Origin: Berkiella sp050247135
GTDB lineage: Bacteria; Pseudomonadota; Gammaproteobacteria; Berkiellales; Berkiellaceae
Assembly (NCBI GenBank): GCA_050247135.1
Contig: JBFWUT010000010.1
Span: 1-64,000, forward strand
DNA length: 64,000 nt
Direction of reading: 5' to 3'
This document shows positions 18,257 to 26,687 of the stretch, one piece after another (within the stretch, counting starts at the first letter, position 1; each line of letters starts with the position of its first letter). The translations under genes and the position numbers were made by a program. The notes beneath the pieces are model-generated. The model was not told the origin of the DNA. It made no database searches and saw only the letters and a program-made list of their open reading frames with translations.

Positions 18257-19438
18257 ATGGGAAATTTAGGTCAAATCTTCTCAATTATTATCCTGCTAAC
18301 TCTTACAGCATGTGCACAAAATCCAGTTACTGGCCGACAAGAACTGCAATTTGTCAGTCAGGACAAAGAAATTAAAATGGGATTAGATAATTACCAATAC
18401 GGCCAACAATCCAGTGGTGGCCAATACACGACGGATCCCGAACTCACCGCCTACGTGCAAGAAGTGGGTAATAAATTAGCCAAAAATAGCGCCAGACCAG
18501 ATCTCCCCTATGAATTTGTTGTGCTCAACGATTCAGTACCCAATGCCTGGGCATTACCGGGTGGGAAAATAGCTGTTAACCGCGGTCTTCTTACCCATTT
18601 AGAAAATGAAGCAGAACTGGCTGCCGTGTTAGGCCATGAGATCACGCATGCTGCAGCTCGCCACGGAGCTAAAGCGATGGAGCGCCAAATTATTATGTCA
18701 ACAGGACTGGTAGCTGCCAATGTGGCTATCGCCGCCACTCACAAAGAGAACGATCCCGCCTATAAAGATCAAGCGCTGGCAGCCAGCGCTGCGGTGGCGG
18801 CCGGACTCATCAGCACCAAATACAGCCGTGAAGCGGAATTAGAAGCAGATTCCTATGGCATGGATTATATGGCGAAAGCAGGATACTCCCCACAAGGCGC
18901 TGTCAGCTTACAACAAACGTTTGTTAAATTGATGGATAAAAAATCTCCCAATTGGCTCGAAGGGTTGTTTGCATCCCACCCGCCCTCTAAAGAAAGAGTG
19001 GCGGCCAATCGACAGCGCGCGTTATCGATGCCTCAAGATTTAACATTAGGTGAAGCGCGATTTGCACAAAAAACAGCCAAACTCAAACAAAATCAAGCGG
19101 CTTATGACGCCTATGATGAAGGCGTTAAAGCATTCAAAAAAGAAGAATATACCACCGCACTTGCCGCAGTGAATAAAGCCATTAACCAAGTTCCGCAAGA
19201 AGCGCTTTTTTATGGTTTACAAGGCGACATCTATGCTAAGCAAGATCATAAAGATAAAGCGATGATAGCTTACCAAAGTGCGATAGCGAAAAACCCAAAT
19301 TATTTTTACTACTATCACCAACGAGGTTTGTTGTTGGAGAAAATGGGTAAAAAAGCTGAAGCAAAAGCCGAATTAGAAAAGGCGCAAAAATTGCTACCGA
19401 CAGAAACGGCAGCGGCGGCTTTGAAGAAACTGGCTTAA
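18257..19438 (+). CDS. M48-family metalloprotease lipoprotein with TPR tail (BepA-like)
   Basis: A periplasmic zinc protease of the outer-membrane quality-control type. ATG at 18257 gives a lipoprotein signal with lipobox LTAC (Cys19, followed by Ala, so outer-membrane sorting is expected); the open frame upstream is not conserved. HEITH (127-131) is the zinc motif, and SREAELEADSYG supplies the third ligand Glu. About residues 285-390 form two or three tetratricopeptide repeats. At 393 residues it is shorter than E. coli BepA (487) but has the same order of domains. It converges on hemH across a hairpin. Confidence 0.88.
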   Translation: MGNLGQIFSIIILLTLTACAQNPVTGRQELQFVSQDKEIKMGLDNYQYGQQSSGGQYTTDPELTAYVQEVGNKLAKNSARPDLPYEFVVLNDSVPNAWALPGGKIAVNRGLLTHLENEAELAAVLGHEITHAAARHGAKAMERQIIMSTGLVAANVAIAATHKENDPAYKDQALAASAAVAAGLISTKYSREAELEADSYGMDYMAKAGYSPQGAVSLQQTFVKLMDKKSPNWLEGLFASHPPSKERVAANRQRALSMPQDLTLGEARFAQKTAKLKQNQAAYDAYDEGVKAFKKEEYTTALAAVNKAINQVPQEALFYGLQGDIYAKQDHKDKAMIAYQSAIAKNPNYFYYYHQRGLLLEKMGKKAEAKAELEKAQKLLPTETAAAALKKLA

Positions 19439-19450
19439 TTGTTCTATCTA

Positions 19451-19498
19451 CCCCACGCCGCGATTTACTCGCTTTTCGCAAGTAAATCTTACGTGGGG
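19451..19498. terminator. Long hairpin between M48 protease gene and hemH
   Basis: Outer arms CCCCACG (19451-19457) and CGTGGGG (19492-19498) enclose inner arms GATTTACT (19462-19469) and AGTAAATC (19481-19488). The whole stem lies between two convergent genes and includes the last codons and stop of hemH (stop at 19489-19491). It probably ends both transcripts. Confidence 0.65.
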
Positions 19499-20580
19499 CT
19501 AAAATCTAACGCAGCTCCCGCTGCGCCTGTATGAATGATTTCTATTTGATTTTTTCTAACATTGGCTTTTACAATGTTCGCCAATCCCTTGAGCCATAAC
19601 GGATGCGAATTCAAACAAGGTACCAAGGTAAAGTCTTTGCCACCTAAATCTTGCCAAAGTCCTTTGGCGCGGATACCAATTTCTTCTAAGGTTTCTAAAC
19701 AATCAGCCACAAAGGAAGGACTTGCAACCAATAAGTTGCGTTTACCTCCTTGAATGAGCTGTGACATCACGGTACTCAGATCAGGACCAATCCAAGGAAT
19801 GCGACCCAGGCGTGACTGAAATACCACATGGTATGATTCAATTCCCAATTTTTCAGCAATTAAGCGGGAAGTTTCATAACACTGCGCGCGATAACATAAC
19901 TGGTTTTCTTCACTAATGGCCTGACACGGTTGATTCTGCATGCAAGTCGCTTGACAGACGCTGGGGCCTTTTTGAATTTGGCGCCAAGGTAAGCTATGGT
20001 AACTAAACAATACGCAGTCCGGCTTTTTATCTTTTAAGCGAGGCGCTATCAACGCCACTTGCGCCTGAATATAATCTGGTTCCCGAAAAAAATCGCTGAC
20101 AATCGATAAATGCGGGATATGCTGCTTTGGTAATAATTTTTGCATCACATTCGCAATAGCTGATCCACTAGCTGCAGAAGAATATTGCGGAAATAAAGGA
20201 ACAATAATCACTTGAGAACAACGCGCATTTAATAATTTTTCTATTGCTGACCAAATGCTGGGCTCACCATATCGCATTCCCAACTCAACCTGATATTGCT
20301 CGCCTAATTGTTGTTGTAAACCTTGCAATAAATCTTGGGAATGGAATAACAAAGGGGATCCTTTTTCTTGATCCCAAATCGCTTTATAGGCATGCGTCGT
20401 TTTGCCAGTGCGAAACGGCAAAATCACACTGTGTAGCAACAACTGACGGATCCAAACAGGCAAATCAACTACACGGGCATCACTTAAAAATTCTTTTAAA
20501 AAGGCACGCACGGCTTTCTTATCGGCCCTGGCAGGTGTGCCAAGATTAACGAGCAGCACCCCGGTTTTTTGTAAATTCAT
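19489..20580 (-). CDS. hemH: Ferrochelatase with a cysteine-rich segment
   Basis: It inserts Fe2+ into protoporphyrin IX, the last step of heme synthesis. Conserved segments are GVLLVNLGTP (7-16), KGSPL, GMRYGEP (101-107), IIVPLFPQYSS (125-135) and the catalytic His195 in FSYHSLP. Right after it is a segment with five cysteines (209, 213, 219, 229, 234) in the region where many bacterial enzymes have only one or none. Internal-cysteine [2Fe-2S] ferrochelatases are known from Myxococcus and Microbulbifer, so a cluster here is plausible but inferred. Length 363 is within the family range. It is a single-gene unit. Confidence 0.92.
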   Translation of the reverse strand: MNLQKTGVLLVNLGTPARADKKAVRAFLKEFLSDARVVDLPVWIRQLLLHSVILPFRTGKTTHAYKAIWDQEKGSPLLFHSQDLLQGLQQQLGEQYQVELGMRYGEPSIWSAIEKLLNARCSQVIIVPLFPQYSSAASGSAIANVMQKLLPKQHIPHLSIVSDFFREPDYIQAQVALIAPRLKDKKPDCVLFSYHSLPWRQIQKGPSVCQATCMQNQPCQAISEENQLCYRAQCYETSRLIAEKLGIESYHVVFQSRLGRIPWIGPDLSTVMSQLIQGGKRNLLVASPSFVADCLETLEEIGIRAKGLWQDLGGKDFTLVPCLNSHPLWLKGLANIVKANVRKNQIEIIHTGAAGAALDFSPT

Positions 20581-20726
20581 GGTTACCCTTGGTTAAATAT
20601 TTAAGATTATTAACTTACTTATCTAAAATGCTATTGGGAAGATTGTAATCAAATTCGCCCTAAGATAAAACGAGTCCAACCTTAGACCGATTAAGACCAA
20701 ATGTACTGATATTTTTACCAGCGATA

Positions 20727-20756
20727 TTGTTTCACATGAAATTATTATGCTATATT
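20727..20756 (+). promoter_or_regulatory. Sigma70-type promoter of the Xre-RES pair
   Basis: TTGTTT (20727-20732) and TATATT (20751-20756) are separated by 18 bases, and a GAAGGAAATAAGG ribosome-binding stretch follows before ATG 20785. The -10 box lies inside an inverted repeat annotated separately. Confidence 0.55.
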
Positions 20757-20762
20757 ATTTCA
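20737..20762. promoter_or_regulatory. Candidate autoregulatory operator over the -10 box
   Basis: TGAAATTAT at 20737 and the matching ATATTATTTCA end at 20762 form an imperfect 26-bp inverted repeat with a central GC (arms TGAAAT/ATTTCA perfect, 16 of 26 positions symmetric). It covers the predicted -10 of the toxin-antitoxin promoter. Xre antitoxins commonly bind such sites with their toxin; the assignment is inference. Confidence 0.45.
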
Positions 20763-20784
20763 ATAGAAGGAAATAAGGTGATTT

Positions 20785-21156
20785 ATGCAACCCCAAAAAA
20801 GTGTAGATGCAACCAAAGTGCTCAATAAAGCGATTGTCAAAGCAGCCTATCATTTAGATCTCACCCAAAAAGAATTAAGCCAAATTATTGGTTCAAGCAC
20901 ACCACAGCTCTCTAGGCTTTTTAACTCGGGAACCCCATGCCTAAATATCAACACCAAAGAATGGGAATGTGCCGTACTCTTCTTAAGAATGATCCGAAGC
21001 CTTGAAGGGAACATTGGGGAAGATCCCAACCAGGCACAAGAATGGCTTAATCACTATAATCATCACTTAGCCGCCAAGCCCATCGATATGATCAAGACTA
21101 TTTCGGGATTGAACGAAGTTGTTGTTTATCTTGATGCTATGCGCGGCCAAAATTAG
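20785..21156 (+). CDS. Xre/MbcA/ParS-type antitoxin
   Basis: This 123-residue protein has an N-terminal helix-turn-helix (about 20-55, LTQKELSQIIGSSTPQLSRL) and a C-terminal DUF2384-like toxin-binding domain (about 65-123, PNQAQEWLNHYN ... LNEVVVYLDAMRG). Such antitoxins neutralise RES toxins and repress their own promoter. One base separates its stop from the toxin ATG, the standard antitoxin-first operon. Promoter and candidate operator are visible upstream. Confidence 0.87.
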   Translation: MQPQKSVDATKVLNKAIVKAAYHLDLTQKELSQIIGSSTPQLSRLFNSGTPCLNINTKEWECAVLFLRMIRSLEGNIGEDPNQAQEWLNHYNHHLAAKPIDMIKTISGLNEVVVYLDAMRGQN

Positions 21157-21157
21157 C

Positions 21158-21925
21158 ATGGGTATTTTCAAAGACAATAATGGAACCCACTATTTTTCTG
21201 CCGTTGAATTACAGGCCTGGCGCATCGTTGAAGATCAATCCAAGTCCTATACCAGGAAGTTTGTCGATACCGCGCATGAACACGAAGTGCTTGAAAAACT
21301 CATCGAAGAAAGCAAACCCGCCATTAAATACTATGGAGATGAAGCTTTTTTTAGAAATAATCATTACCTTATTTTTACCCCTTTTCGTTATCCTCCACTG
21401 AAATGGGGTTCACGCTTTGGCACCCGACCGGAAAGAGCATTATTATACGCTGCAAAAGACATAGAAACGGCCATGAGCGAAAAAGCATTCTATAAATTAG
21501 CTTTCTTGCAAGCAAGTGAGGGCAACATCGGTGGCACTACACTTTTATCTACAGCATTTAAATTAAACGTAGAGAGTTCACAGTACATTGACCTTTGTGC
21601 TGCACCATTTAAGAAATATGAAGACCAGATCTCTGCTAAAGATAACTATGAGTTTTCACAAAACCTAGGTAAAAAAATGCGAAACAACAAGGTTGAATGT
21701 TTTCAATATAAATCAGCAAGAAGCAAAAAAGAAAGTAATAATATAGGTGTTTTTTCCCCAAAAGCTTTAGTCAATAACGCTAGCATCGAAAGCACATTTG
21801 TGTATTTTAACTGCTATTCCACTAAAGAGGTTGTTGAGTTTTCCGCTAGAAGCAATCCAAGAGACAAAACAATTTTTCCTGCAACTGACTTCTTGGTTGA
21901 TGGACGTATTCCTTTGCCACCCTAG
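21158..21925 (+). CDS. RES-domain toxin
   Basis: RES toxins are NAD+-consuming enzymes (NAD phosphorylase/hydrolase or ADP-ribosyltransferase fold) that arrest growth. In this 255-residue protein the RES core runs from about 19 (LQAWRIVED) through SRFGTRPERALLYAA (Arg86, Tyr97) and the ETAMSEKAFY segment (Glu108). This order matches the family's Arg-Tyr-Glu active-site set, though I assign the residues by hand. Start at ATG 21158, one base after the antitoxin stop, is preferred to an overlapping upstream frame start. At 255 residues it is at the long end for the family. The pair is a likely horizontally acquired module. Confidence 0.83.
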   Translation: MGIFKDNNGTHYFSAVELQAWRIVEDQSKSYTRKFVDTAHEHEVLEKLIEESKPAIKYYGDEAFFRNNHYLIFTPFRYPPLKWGSRFGTRPERALLYAAKDIETAMSEKAFYKLAFLQASEGNIGGTTLLSTAFKLNVESSQYIDLCAAPFKKYEDQISAKDNYEFSQNLGKKMRNNKVECFQYKSARSKKESNNIGVFSPKALVNNASIESTFVYFNCYSTKEVVEFSARSNPRDKTIFPATDFLVDGRIPLPP

Positions 21926-21931
21926 ACTAGA

Positions 21932-21960
21932 AACCGTCGCACACATCGTGTGCGACGGTT
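21932..21960. terminator. Bidirectional hairpin terminator
   Basis: A perfect 13-bp stem (AACCGTCGCACAC / GTGTGCGACGGTT) with a 3-base loop lies between the toxin gene (+) and pepN (-). The strength of the stem and the convergent position support termination in both directions, although T-runs are short. Confidence 0.75.
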
Positions 21961-21964
21961 CTCT

Positions 21965-24619
21965 TCATGCCATCAACGATTTTGACACTATTTCGAATAC
22001 ATCTTCAGATAAATCCCCCGAGGATTGGATCTTTTCTAAAGCCTGCTTCATCAGCTGACCTTGCTTATCATCCAAGCGCTTCCATTGCGTGAGCGCTTCT
22101 AGCATTCTGGCAGCCACTTGCGGATTGGCTTCTTTCAACTCAATCACTCGATCAGCTAAAAAGTCGTATCCCTTGCCTTTTTCATCATGGAACCTTTCTG
22201 GGTTACCCATGCTAAACATATTAATGAGCGCGTAGACTTTATTGGGATTACGAATATCAAATGCTTCATGTTTCATTAACGCTTTGATATTTTCCAGCAC
22301 ATTAGGTAATTCACTAGAGGCATGTAAACTCAGCCATTTATTCACTACCAACGGGTCTTGTTTGAACTGTTGATAAAAAGCATTAAAGAGCTGTTCACGC
22401 AATGGATGCGTCGAATGATTTATTGCACCTAACGCCCCCATTCTGTCTGTCATGTTGCGCGCTTTTTCATATTGGGCTTTTGCTAGTTCTATTGCCTTAG
22501 GATCTTCGCTACGAACCAAATAAGCTAAGGCAGTATTTTTCAATGCACGATTGGCCATGCTCAAACTTGATAAATTGCCATCATCCATTTGATTAGCTTT
22601 GTTATACGTTTCAAACAAATGATCTTTTAACGCTACCGAAAGCTGTTTTAACAAAGCCGTTCTTGCACTAATCAGTGCCGCCACTTCAATTTTGGGCAGC
22701 TCTTCTGCAATGTAACTAAAGGACGGCAAACTAAGTAATTGCGCAATCACCGCAGGATCAATATTGCGCTCTTTTAAGATCATTTCATACGCTTTAATAA
22801 GATCATTTGGCACAGTTAAAGTTTGATGAGCGCCATAAGCTTGCATTAAATTTTTAACGACTTGGGTACAAAAGCGCTGTGCGCTATCCCAACGATTAAA
22901 TAGATCTTTATCATGTGCCATCAATAAGATTAACTCAGCATCCGTATAGTCATAGTTGAGCTTAACCGGCGCCGAAAAATTACCCAGTAATGAGGGAACG
23001 GGTTTTTCAGGAATGTTATTAAAAGTAAACATTTGGCTAGATTTTGATAACAATAGATAAGTTCCCTCAGCTGTTTTACTAATGGGATCTTCAGTCAACA
23101 GTGGAAATGCTTGCCCTTTCTGGCTATAAAGTTCGATTTTGATTGGAATAAGAAAGGGTTCTTTCTCTTTATTGTCGGGAGTTGTAGGTAAAATTTGCTT
23201 CACGTTTAAAGTAAAAGTCTTATTCTTCGCATCGTACTCACCGACAACATTCACAGTGGGTGTTCCTGCTTGATTATACCAGCGATAGAATTGCTTTAGA
23301 TCATAATCATTGGCATCACTAAATGCCGCAACAAAATCTTCAATGGTAACTGCTTGGCCATCATGACGCTCAAAATACAAATCCATGCCTTTGCGAAATT
23401 TTTCTTTACCTAATAAAGTTGCTAACATCCTTATCACTTCAGCGCCTTTATTATAGATAGTTGAAGTATAAAAATTATTAATTTCAATATAGGATTCAGG
23501 ACGAACCGGGTGCGCCATAGGGCCTGCATCTTCTGCAAACTGACGAGTGCGAATGATACGAGCATCACTAATTCGTTTTACAGTAGGAGACCCCATACTG
23601 GCACTGAATTGTTGCTCACGAAAAACCGTCAATCCTTCTTTTAAACTTAATTGAAACCAGTCACGACAGGTTACGCGATTGCCTGTCCAATTATGAAAAT
23701 ACTCATGACCAATGACCGCTTCAACATTTTGAAAATCGATATCAGTTGCAGTCTCCGTGCTCGCGAGCACATATTTGGCATTAAAAATGTTTAAGCCCTT
23801 GTTTTCCATGGCTCCCATATTAAAATCGTTGACAGCAACAATCATGTAAACGTCAAGATCATATTCGCGTCCGTACTCTTGCTCGTCCCAGCGCATAGAT
23901 TGTTTGAGCGACTCTATCGCGTGGGCACATTTGTCTTCATTTTGCGCTTCGACATATATTTCTAATGCCACATTTCTATTAGAGCGCGTGGTGTACGTAT
24001 CAGACACTTTAACTAAATTCCCAGCGACTAGCGCAAATAAATAGCTCGGCTTTTTGAAGGGATCGTGCCATTTTACCCAATGACGGTTGTCTGGCATCTC
24101 ACCTGCATCCACCTTATTGCCATTAGAAAGTAATACCGGATACAAAGTTTTATCTGCCACGATGGTAGTGGTAAACAGAGCCATAGCGTCTGGTCTGTCA
24201 AGATAGTAGGTCATTCGTCGGAACCCTTCTGCTTCGCACTGCGTACAAAACATTTTTTCCGATCGGTATAAACCACTTAAAGTCGTATTAGTTTCAGGAT
24301 GAATTTCAGTGACTATTTCTAAGGTAAAAGTGTCAGGCACGTTTGGGATCTTCAGCTCTATGCCTGATATTTCATACTGATTGGGCGTTAAGCCCTGATC
24401 ATTTAGGCGTAGCGAAATCAACTTGAGACATTCCCCTACTAAAATCAAGGGGCGTTGATGAGCGCCTTGGCTTGAGTCGCGATTGATTTGCAAGTGAGAA
24501 TGAACCAGGGTTCTCTCTTCATATAGTTCGAACTGTAAATCAATGGACTTAATGTTGAAATCAGGTGGTCTATAATCCTTGAGATAGGTCGTTTTTAATT
24601 TTGCATCCTGTTGTTTCAT
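21965..24619 (-). CDS. pepN: Aminopeptidase N (M1 family)
   Basis: A zinc aminopeptidase that removes N-terminal residues from peptides in the cytoplasm. GAMEN is at 269-273, the zinc motif HEYFH with its helix continuation at 305-309, and the third ligand Glu at 328 (LKEGLTVFREQ). The N-terminal beta domain includes the EGFRRMTYYLDRPD segment typical of the E. coli PepN subgroup, and the C-terminal helical domain completes 884 residues, close to E. coli (870). It is a single-gene unit. Confidence 0.96.
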   Translation of the reverse strand: MKQQDAKLKTTYLKDYRPPDFNIKSIDLQFELYEERTLVHSHLQINRDSSQGAHQRPLILVGECLKLISLRLNDQGLTPNQYEISGIELKIPNVPDTFTLEIVTEIHPETNTTLSGLYRSEKMFCTQCEAEGFRRMTYYLDRPDAMALFTTTIVADKTLYPVLLSNGNKVDAGEMPDNRHWVKWHDPFKKPSYLFALVAGNLVKVSDTYTTRSNRNVALEIYVEAQNEDKCAHAIESLKQSMRWDEQEYGREYDLDVYMIVAVNDFNMGAMENKGLNIFNAKYVLASTETATDIDFQNVEAVIGHEYFHNWTGNRVTCRDWFQLSLKEGLTVFREQQFSASMGSPTVKRISDARIIRTRQFAEDAGPMAHPVRPESYIEINNFYTSTIYNKGAEVIRMLATLLGKEKFRKGMDLYFERHDGQAVTIEDFVAAFSDANDYDLKQFYRWYNQAGTPTVNVVGEYDAKNKTFTLNVKQILPTTPDNKEKEPFLIPIKIELYSQKGQAFPLLTEDPISKTAEGTYLLLSKSSQMFTFNNIPEKPVPSLLGNFSAPVKLNYDYTDAELILLMAHDKDLFNRWDSAQRFCTQVVKNLMQAYGAHQTLTVPNDLIKAYEMILKERNIDPAVIAQLLSLPSFSYIAEELPKIEVAALISARTALLKQLSVALKDHLFETYNKANQMDDGNLSSLSMANRALKNTALAYLVRSEDPKAIELAKAQYEKARNMTDRMGALGAINHSTHPLREQLFNAFYQQFKQDPLVVNKWLSLHASSELPNVLENIKALMKHEAFDIRNPNKVYALINMFSMGNPERFHDEKGKGYDFLADRVIELKEANPQVAARMLEALTQWKRLDDKQGQLMKQALEKIQSSGDLSEDVFEIVSKSLMA

Positions 24620-24682
24620 TTTAGATCCCCCATTTTTTAGACCACATAAATTTCCATTCTACTATATAAAAATCCAAATCGC

Positions 24683-24712
24683 TTGATAAGGCATCAGTTA
24701 ATGAACTAATAT
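24683..24712 (+). promoter_or_regulatory. Candidate promoter of prkA-yeaH-spoVR
   Basis: TTGATA (24683-24688) and TAATAT (24707-24712) are spaced by 18 bases, 40 bases ahead of the prkA ATG. In enterobacteria this operon depends on stress or stationary-phase sigma factors, so another promoter class cannot be excluded. Confidence 0.42.
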
Positions 24713-24752
24713 TTATTAAGGAGCATTGCGTTAATTCCTCCAAGGAGTGGAC

Positions 24753-26678
24753 ATGGACGTATTGAGTGGCTTTAAAGATCGTTATGACGGTCGCTATAAG
24801 CAAGAAGAATTTAGCTTACAAGAATACCTAGAGATCTGTAAGCATGACAGCATGGCCTACGCTAATGCAGCCGAACGGCTTTTAGCCGCCATTGGCGAGC
24901 CTAAACTCGTTGATACCAGCAAAGATCGTCGCTTAAGCCGGATCTTCTCCAATAAAGTAGTTAAGCTATATGACTCATTTGAGCATTTCTACGGTATGGA
25001 AGAACCGATTGAACAAATCGTGTCCTACCTCAAACATGCCGCACAAGGCTTGGAAGAAAAGAAGCAGATCCTGTATTTATTAGGACCTGTTGGCGGTGGT
25101 AAATCCTCGCTGGCTGAAAGATTAAAAGCCCTTATGGAAAAAGTCCCCTTCTATGCCCTTAAAGGATCCCCCGTTAACGAGTCACCGCTTGGACTATTTG
25201 ATCCTGATGAAGATGGCCCCATTTTAGAAGAAGAATATGGCATTCCAAGACGCTACACTGAAAGTATTTTATCCCCTTGGGCCGTAAAACGTTTAAATGA
25301 ATACAACGGAGATATCAATCAATTTCGGGTAGTTAAACTCTGGCCATCTCGTTCTAAGCTGATTGGCGTTGCCAAGACAGAACCCGGTGATGAAAACAAC
25401 CAAGACATTTCATCACTAGTCGGGAAAGTAGACATCCGAAAGCTAGAACAATATGCACAAGACGATGCCGATGCTTATAGCTATTCAGGTGGGTTATGTA
25501 AAGCACACCGCGGCTTACTGGAATTCGTGGAAATGTTCAAAGCACCCATTAAAGTGCTGCACCCTCTTTTAACCGCGACCCAAGAAGGTAACTATAATGC
25601 AACCGAAGGTTCGGCATCCATCCCCTTTGATGGCATCATTTTAGCTCACTCGAACGAAAGTGAATGGTTGACCTTTAAAAATAATAAGCACAATGAAGCT
25701 CTGCTTGATCGTGTTTATATTATTAAAGTTCCCTACTGTCTTCGAGTTACTGAAGAAATGCTCATATACAAAAAATTACTACAAAACAGCTCATTAAAAA
25801 ATGCGCCCTGCGCCCCTAATACACTTAAAATGTTAGCTCAATTTTTTGTATTATCTCGCCTAAAAGAACCTGAAAACTCGAGCATTTTTTCTAAAATGCG
25901 AGTTTATGACGGTGAGAACCTTAAAGACACCGATCCCAAAGCAAAATCTTATCAAGAATATCGTGACTTTGCTGGTGTTGACGAAGGCATGACCGGACTG
26001 TCGACTCGCTTTGCATTCAAAGTGCTCTCTAAAGTGTTCAATTTTGACACAACGGAGGTTGCTGCCAACCCTGTGCATCTTATGTATGTCTTAGAACAGG
26101 GCATTGAGCGAGAACAGTTTCCGCCCGATACCCACGAGCGTTATATGTCATATATTAAAGGGTACTTAGCGCCGCGCTATGTTGAATTTATTGGCAAGGA
26201 AATTCAAACTGCGTATTTAGAATCTTACTCTGAATACGGTCAAAATATCTTTGATAGGTACGTTACCTATGCCGATTTCTGGATCCAAGATTCTGAATAC
26301 CGTGATCCAGATACTGGCGAAATCCTCGACAGACGTTCACTAAATGATGAATTAGAAAAAATTGAAAAACCAGCAGGCATCAGTAATCCCAAAGACTTTC
26401 GTAATGAGATTGTTAACTTTGTGCTACGTGCCAGAGCTAATAACAAGGGCAAAAATCCCAGTTGGACCAGTTATGAAAAATTACGTGTAGTAATTGAGAA
26501 GAAGATGTTCTCGAACACTGAAGATTTATTACCCGTGATCTCATTTAATACCAAAGCATCAGCTGATGAGAAGAAAAAGCATCAAGAGTTTGTCGATCGC
26601 ATGGTTGATAAGGGATACACGCCTAAGCAAGTACGTTTACTCTGTGAATGGTATTTGCGTGTACGCAAATCCTCATAA
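24753..26678 (+). CDS. prkA: PrkA-family serine protein kinase / AAA+ ATPase (YeaG)
   Basis: PrkA proteins are AAA+ proteins with reported Ser/Thr kinase activity, linked to starvation and stress adaptation. Walker A is LLGPVGGGKSSLAE (Lys117), with the family blocks MEEPIEQIVSYLKHAAQG and SIPFDGIILAHSNESEW. ATG 24753 is chosen because the ribosome-binding AAGGAG (24742-24747) overlaps an upstream GTG, ruling that GTG out. Length 641 matches E. coli YeaG (644). It is the first gene of the conserved prkA-yeaH-spoVR set, with 9 bp to yeaH. Confidence 0.94.
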   Translation: MDVLSGFKDRYDGRYKQEEFSLQEYLEICKHDSMAYANAAERLLAAIGEPKLVDTSKDRRLSRIFSNKVVKLYDSFEHFYGMEEPIEQIVSYLKHAAQGLEEKKQILYLLGPVGGGKSSLAERLKALMEKVPFYALKGSPVNESPLGLFDPDEDGPILEEEYGIPRRYTESILSPWAVKRLNEYNGDINQFRVVKLWPSRSKLIGVAKTEPGDENNQDISSLVGKVDIRKLEQYAQDDADAYSYSGGLCKAHRGLLEFVEMFKAPIKVLHPLLTATQEGNYNATEGSASIPFDGIILAHSNESEWLTFKNNKHNEALLDRVYIIKVPYCLRVTEEMLIYKKLLQNSSLKNAPCAPNTLKMLAQFFVLSRLKEPENSSIFSKMRVYDGENLKDTDPKAKSYQEYRDFAGVDEGMTGLSTRFAFKVLSKVFNFDTTEVAANPVHLMYVLEQGIEREQFPPDTHERYMSYIKGYLAPRYVEFIGKEIQTAYLESYSEYGQNIFDRYVTYADFWIQDSEYRDPDTGEILDRRSLNDELEKIEKPAGISNPKDFRNEIVNFVLRARANNKGKNPSWTSYEKLRVVIEKKMFSNTEDLLPVISFNTKASADEKKKHQEFVDRMVDKGYTPKQVRLLCEWYLRVRKSS

Positions 26679-26687
26679 GGGACCCTG

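Noticed and set aside
24747..24752. GTG as prkA start
   Set aside because: It overlaps the ribosome-binding AAGGAG; the ATG six bases later is correctly spaced and matches family length.
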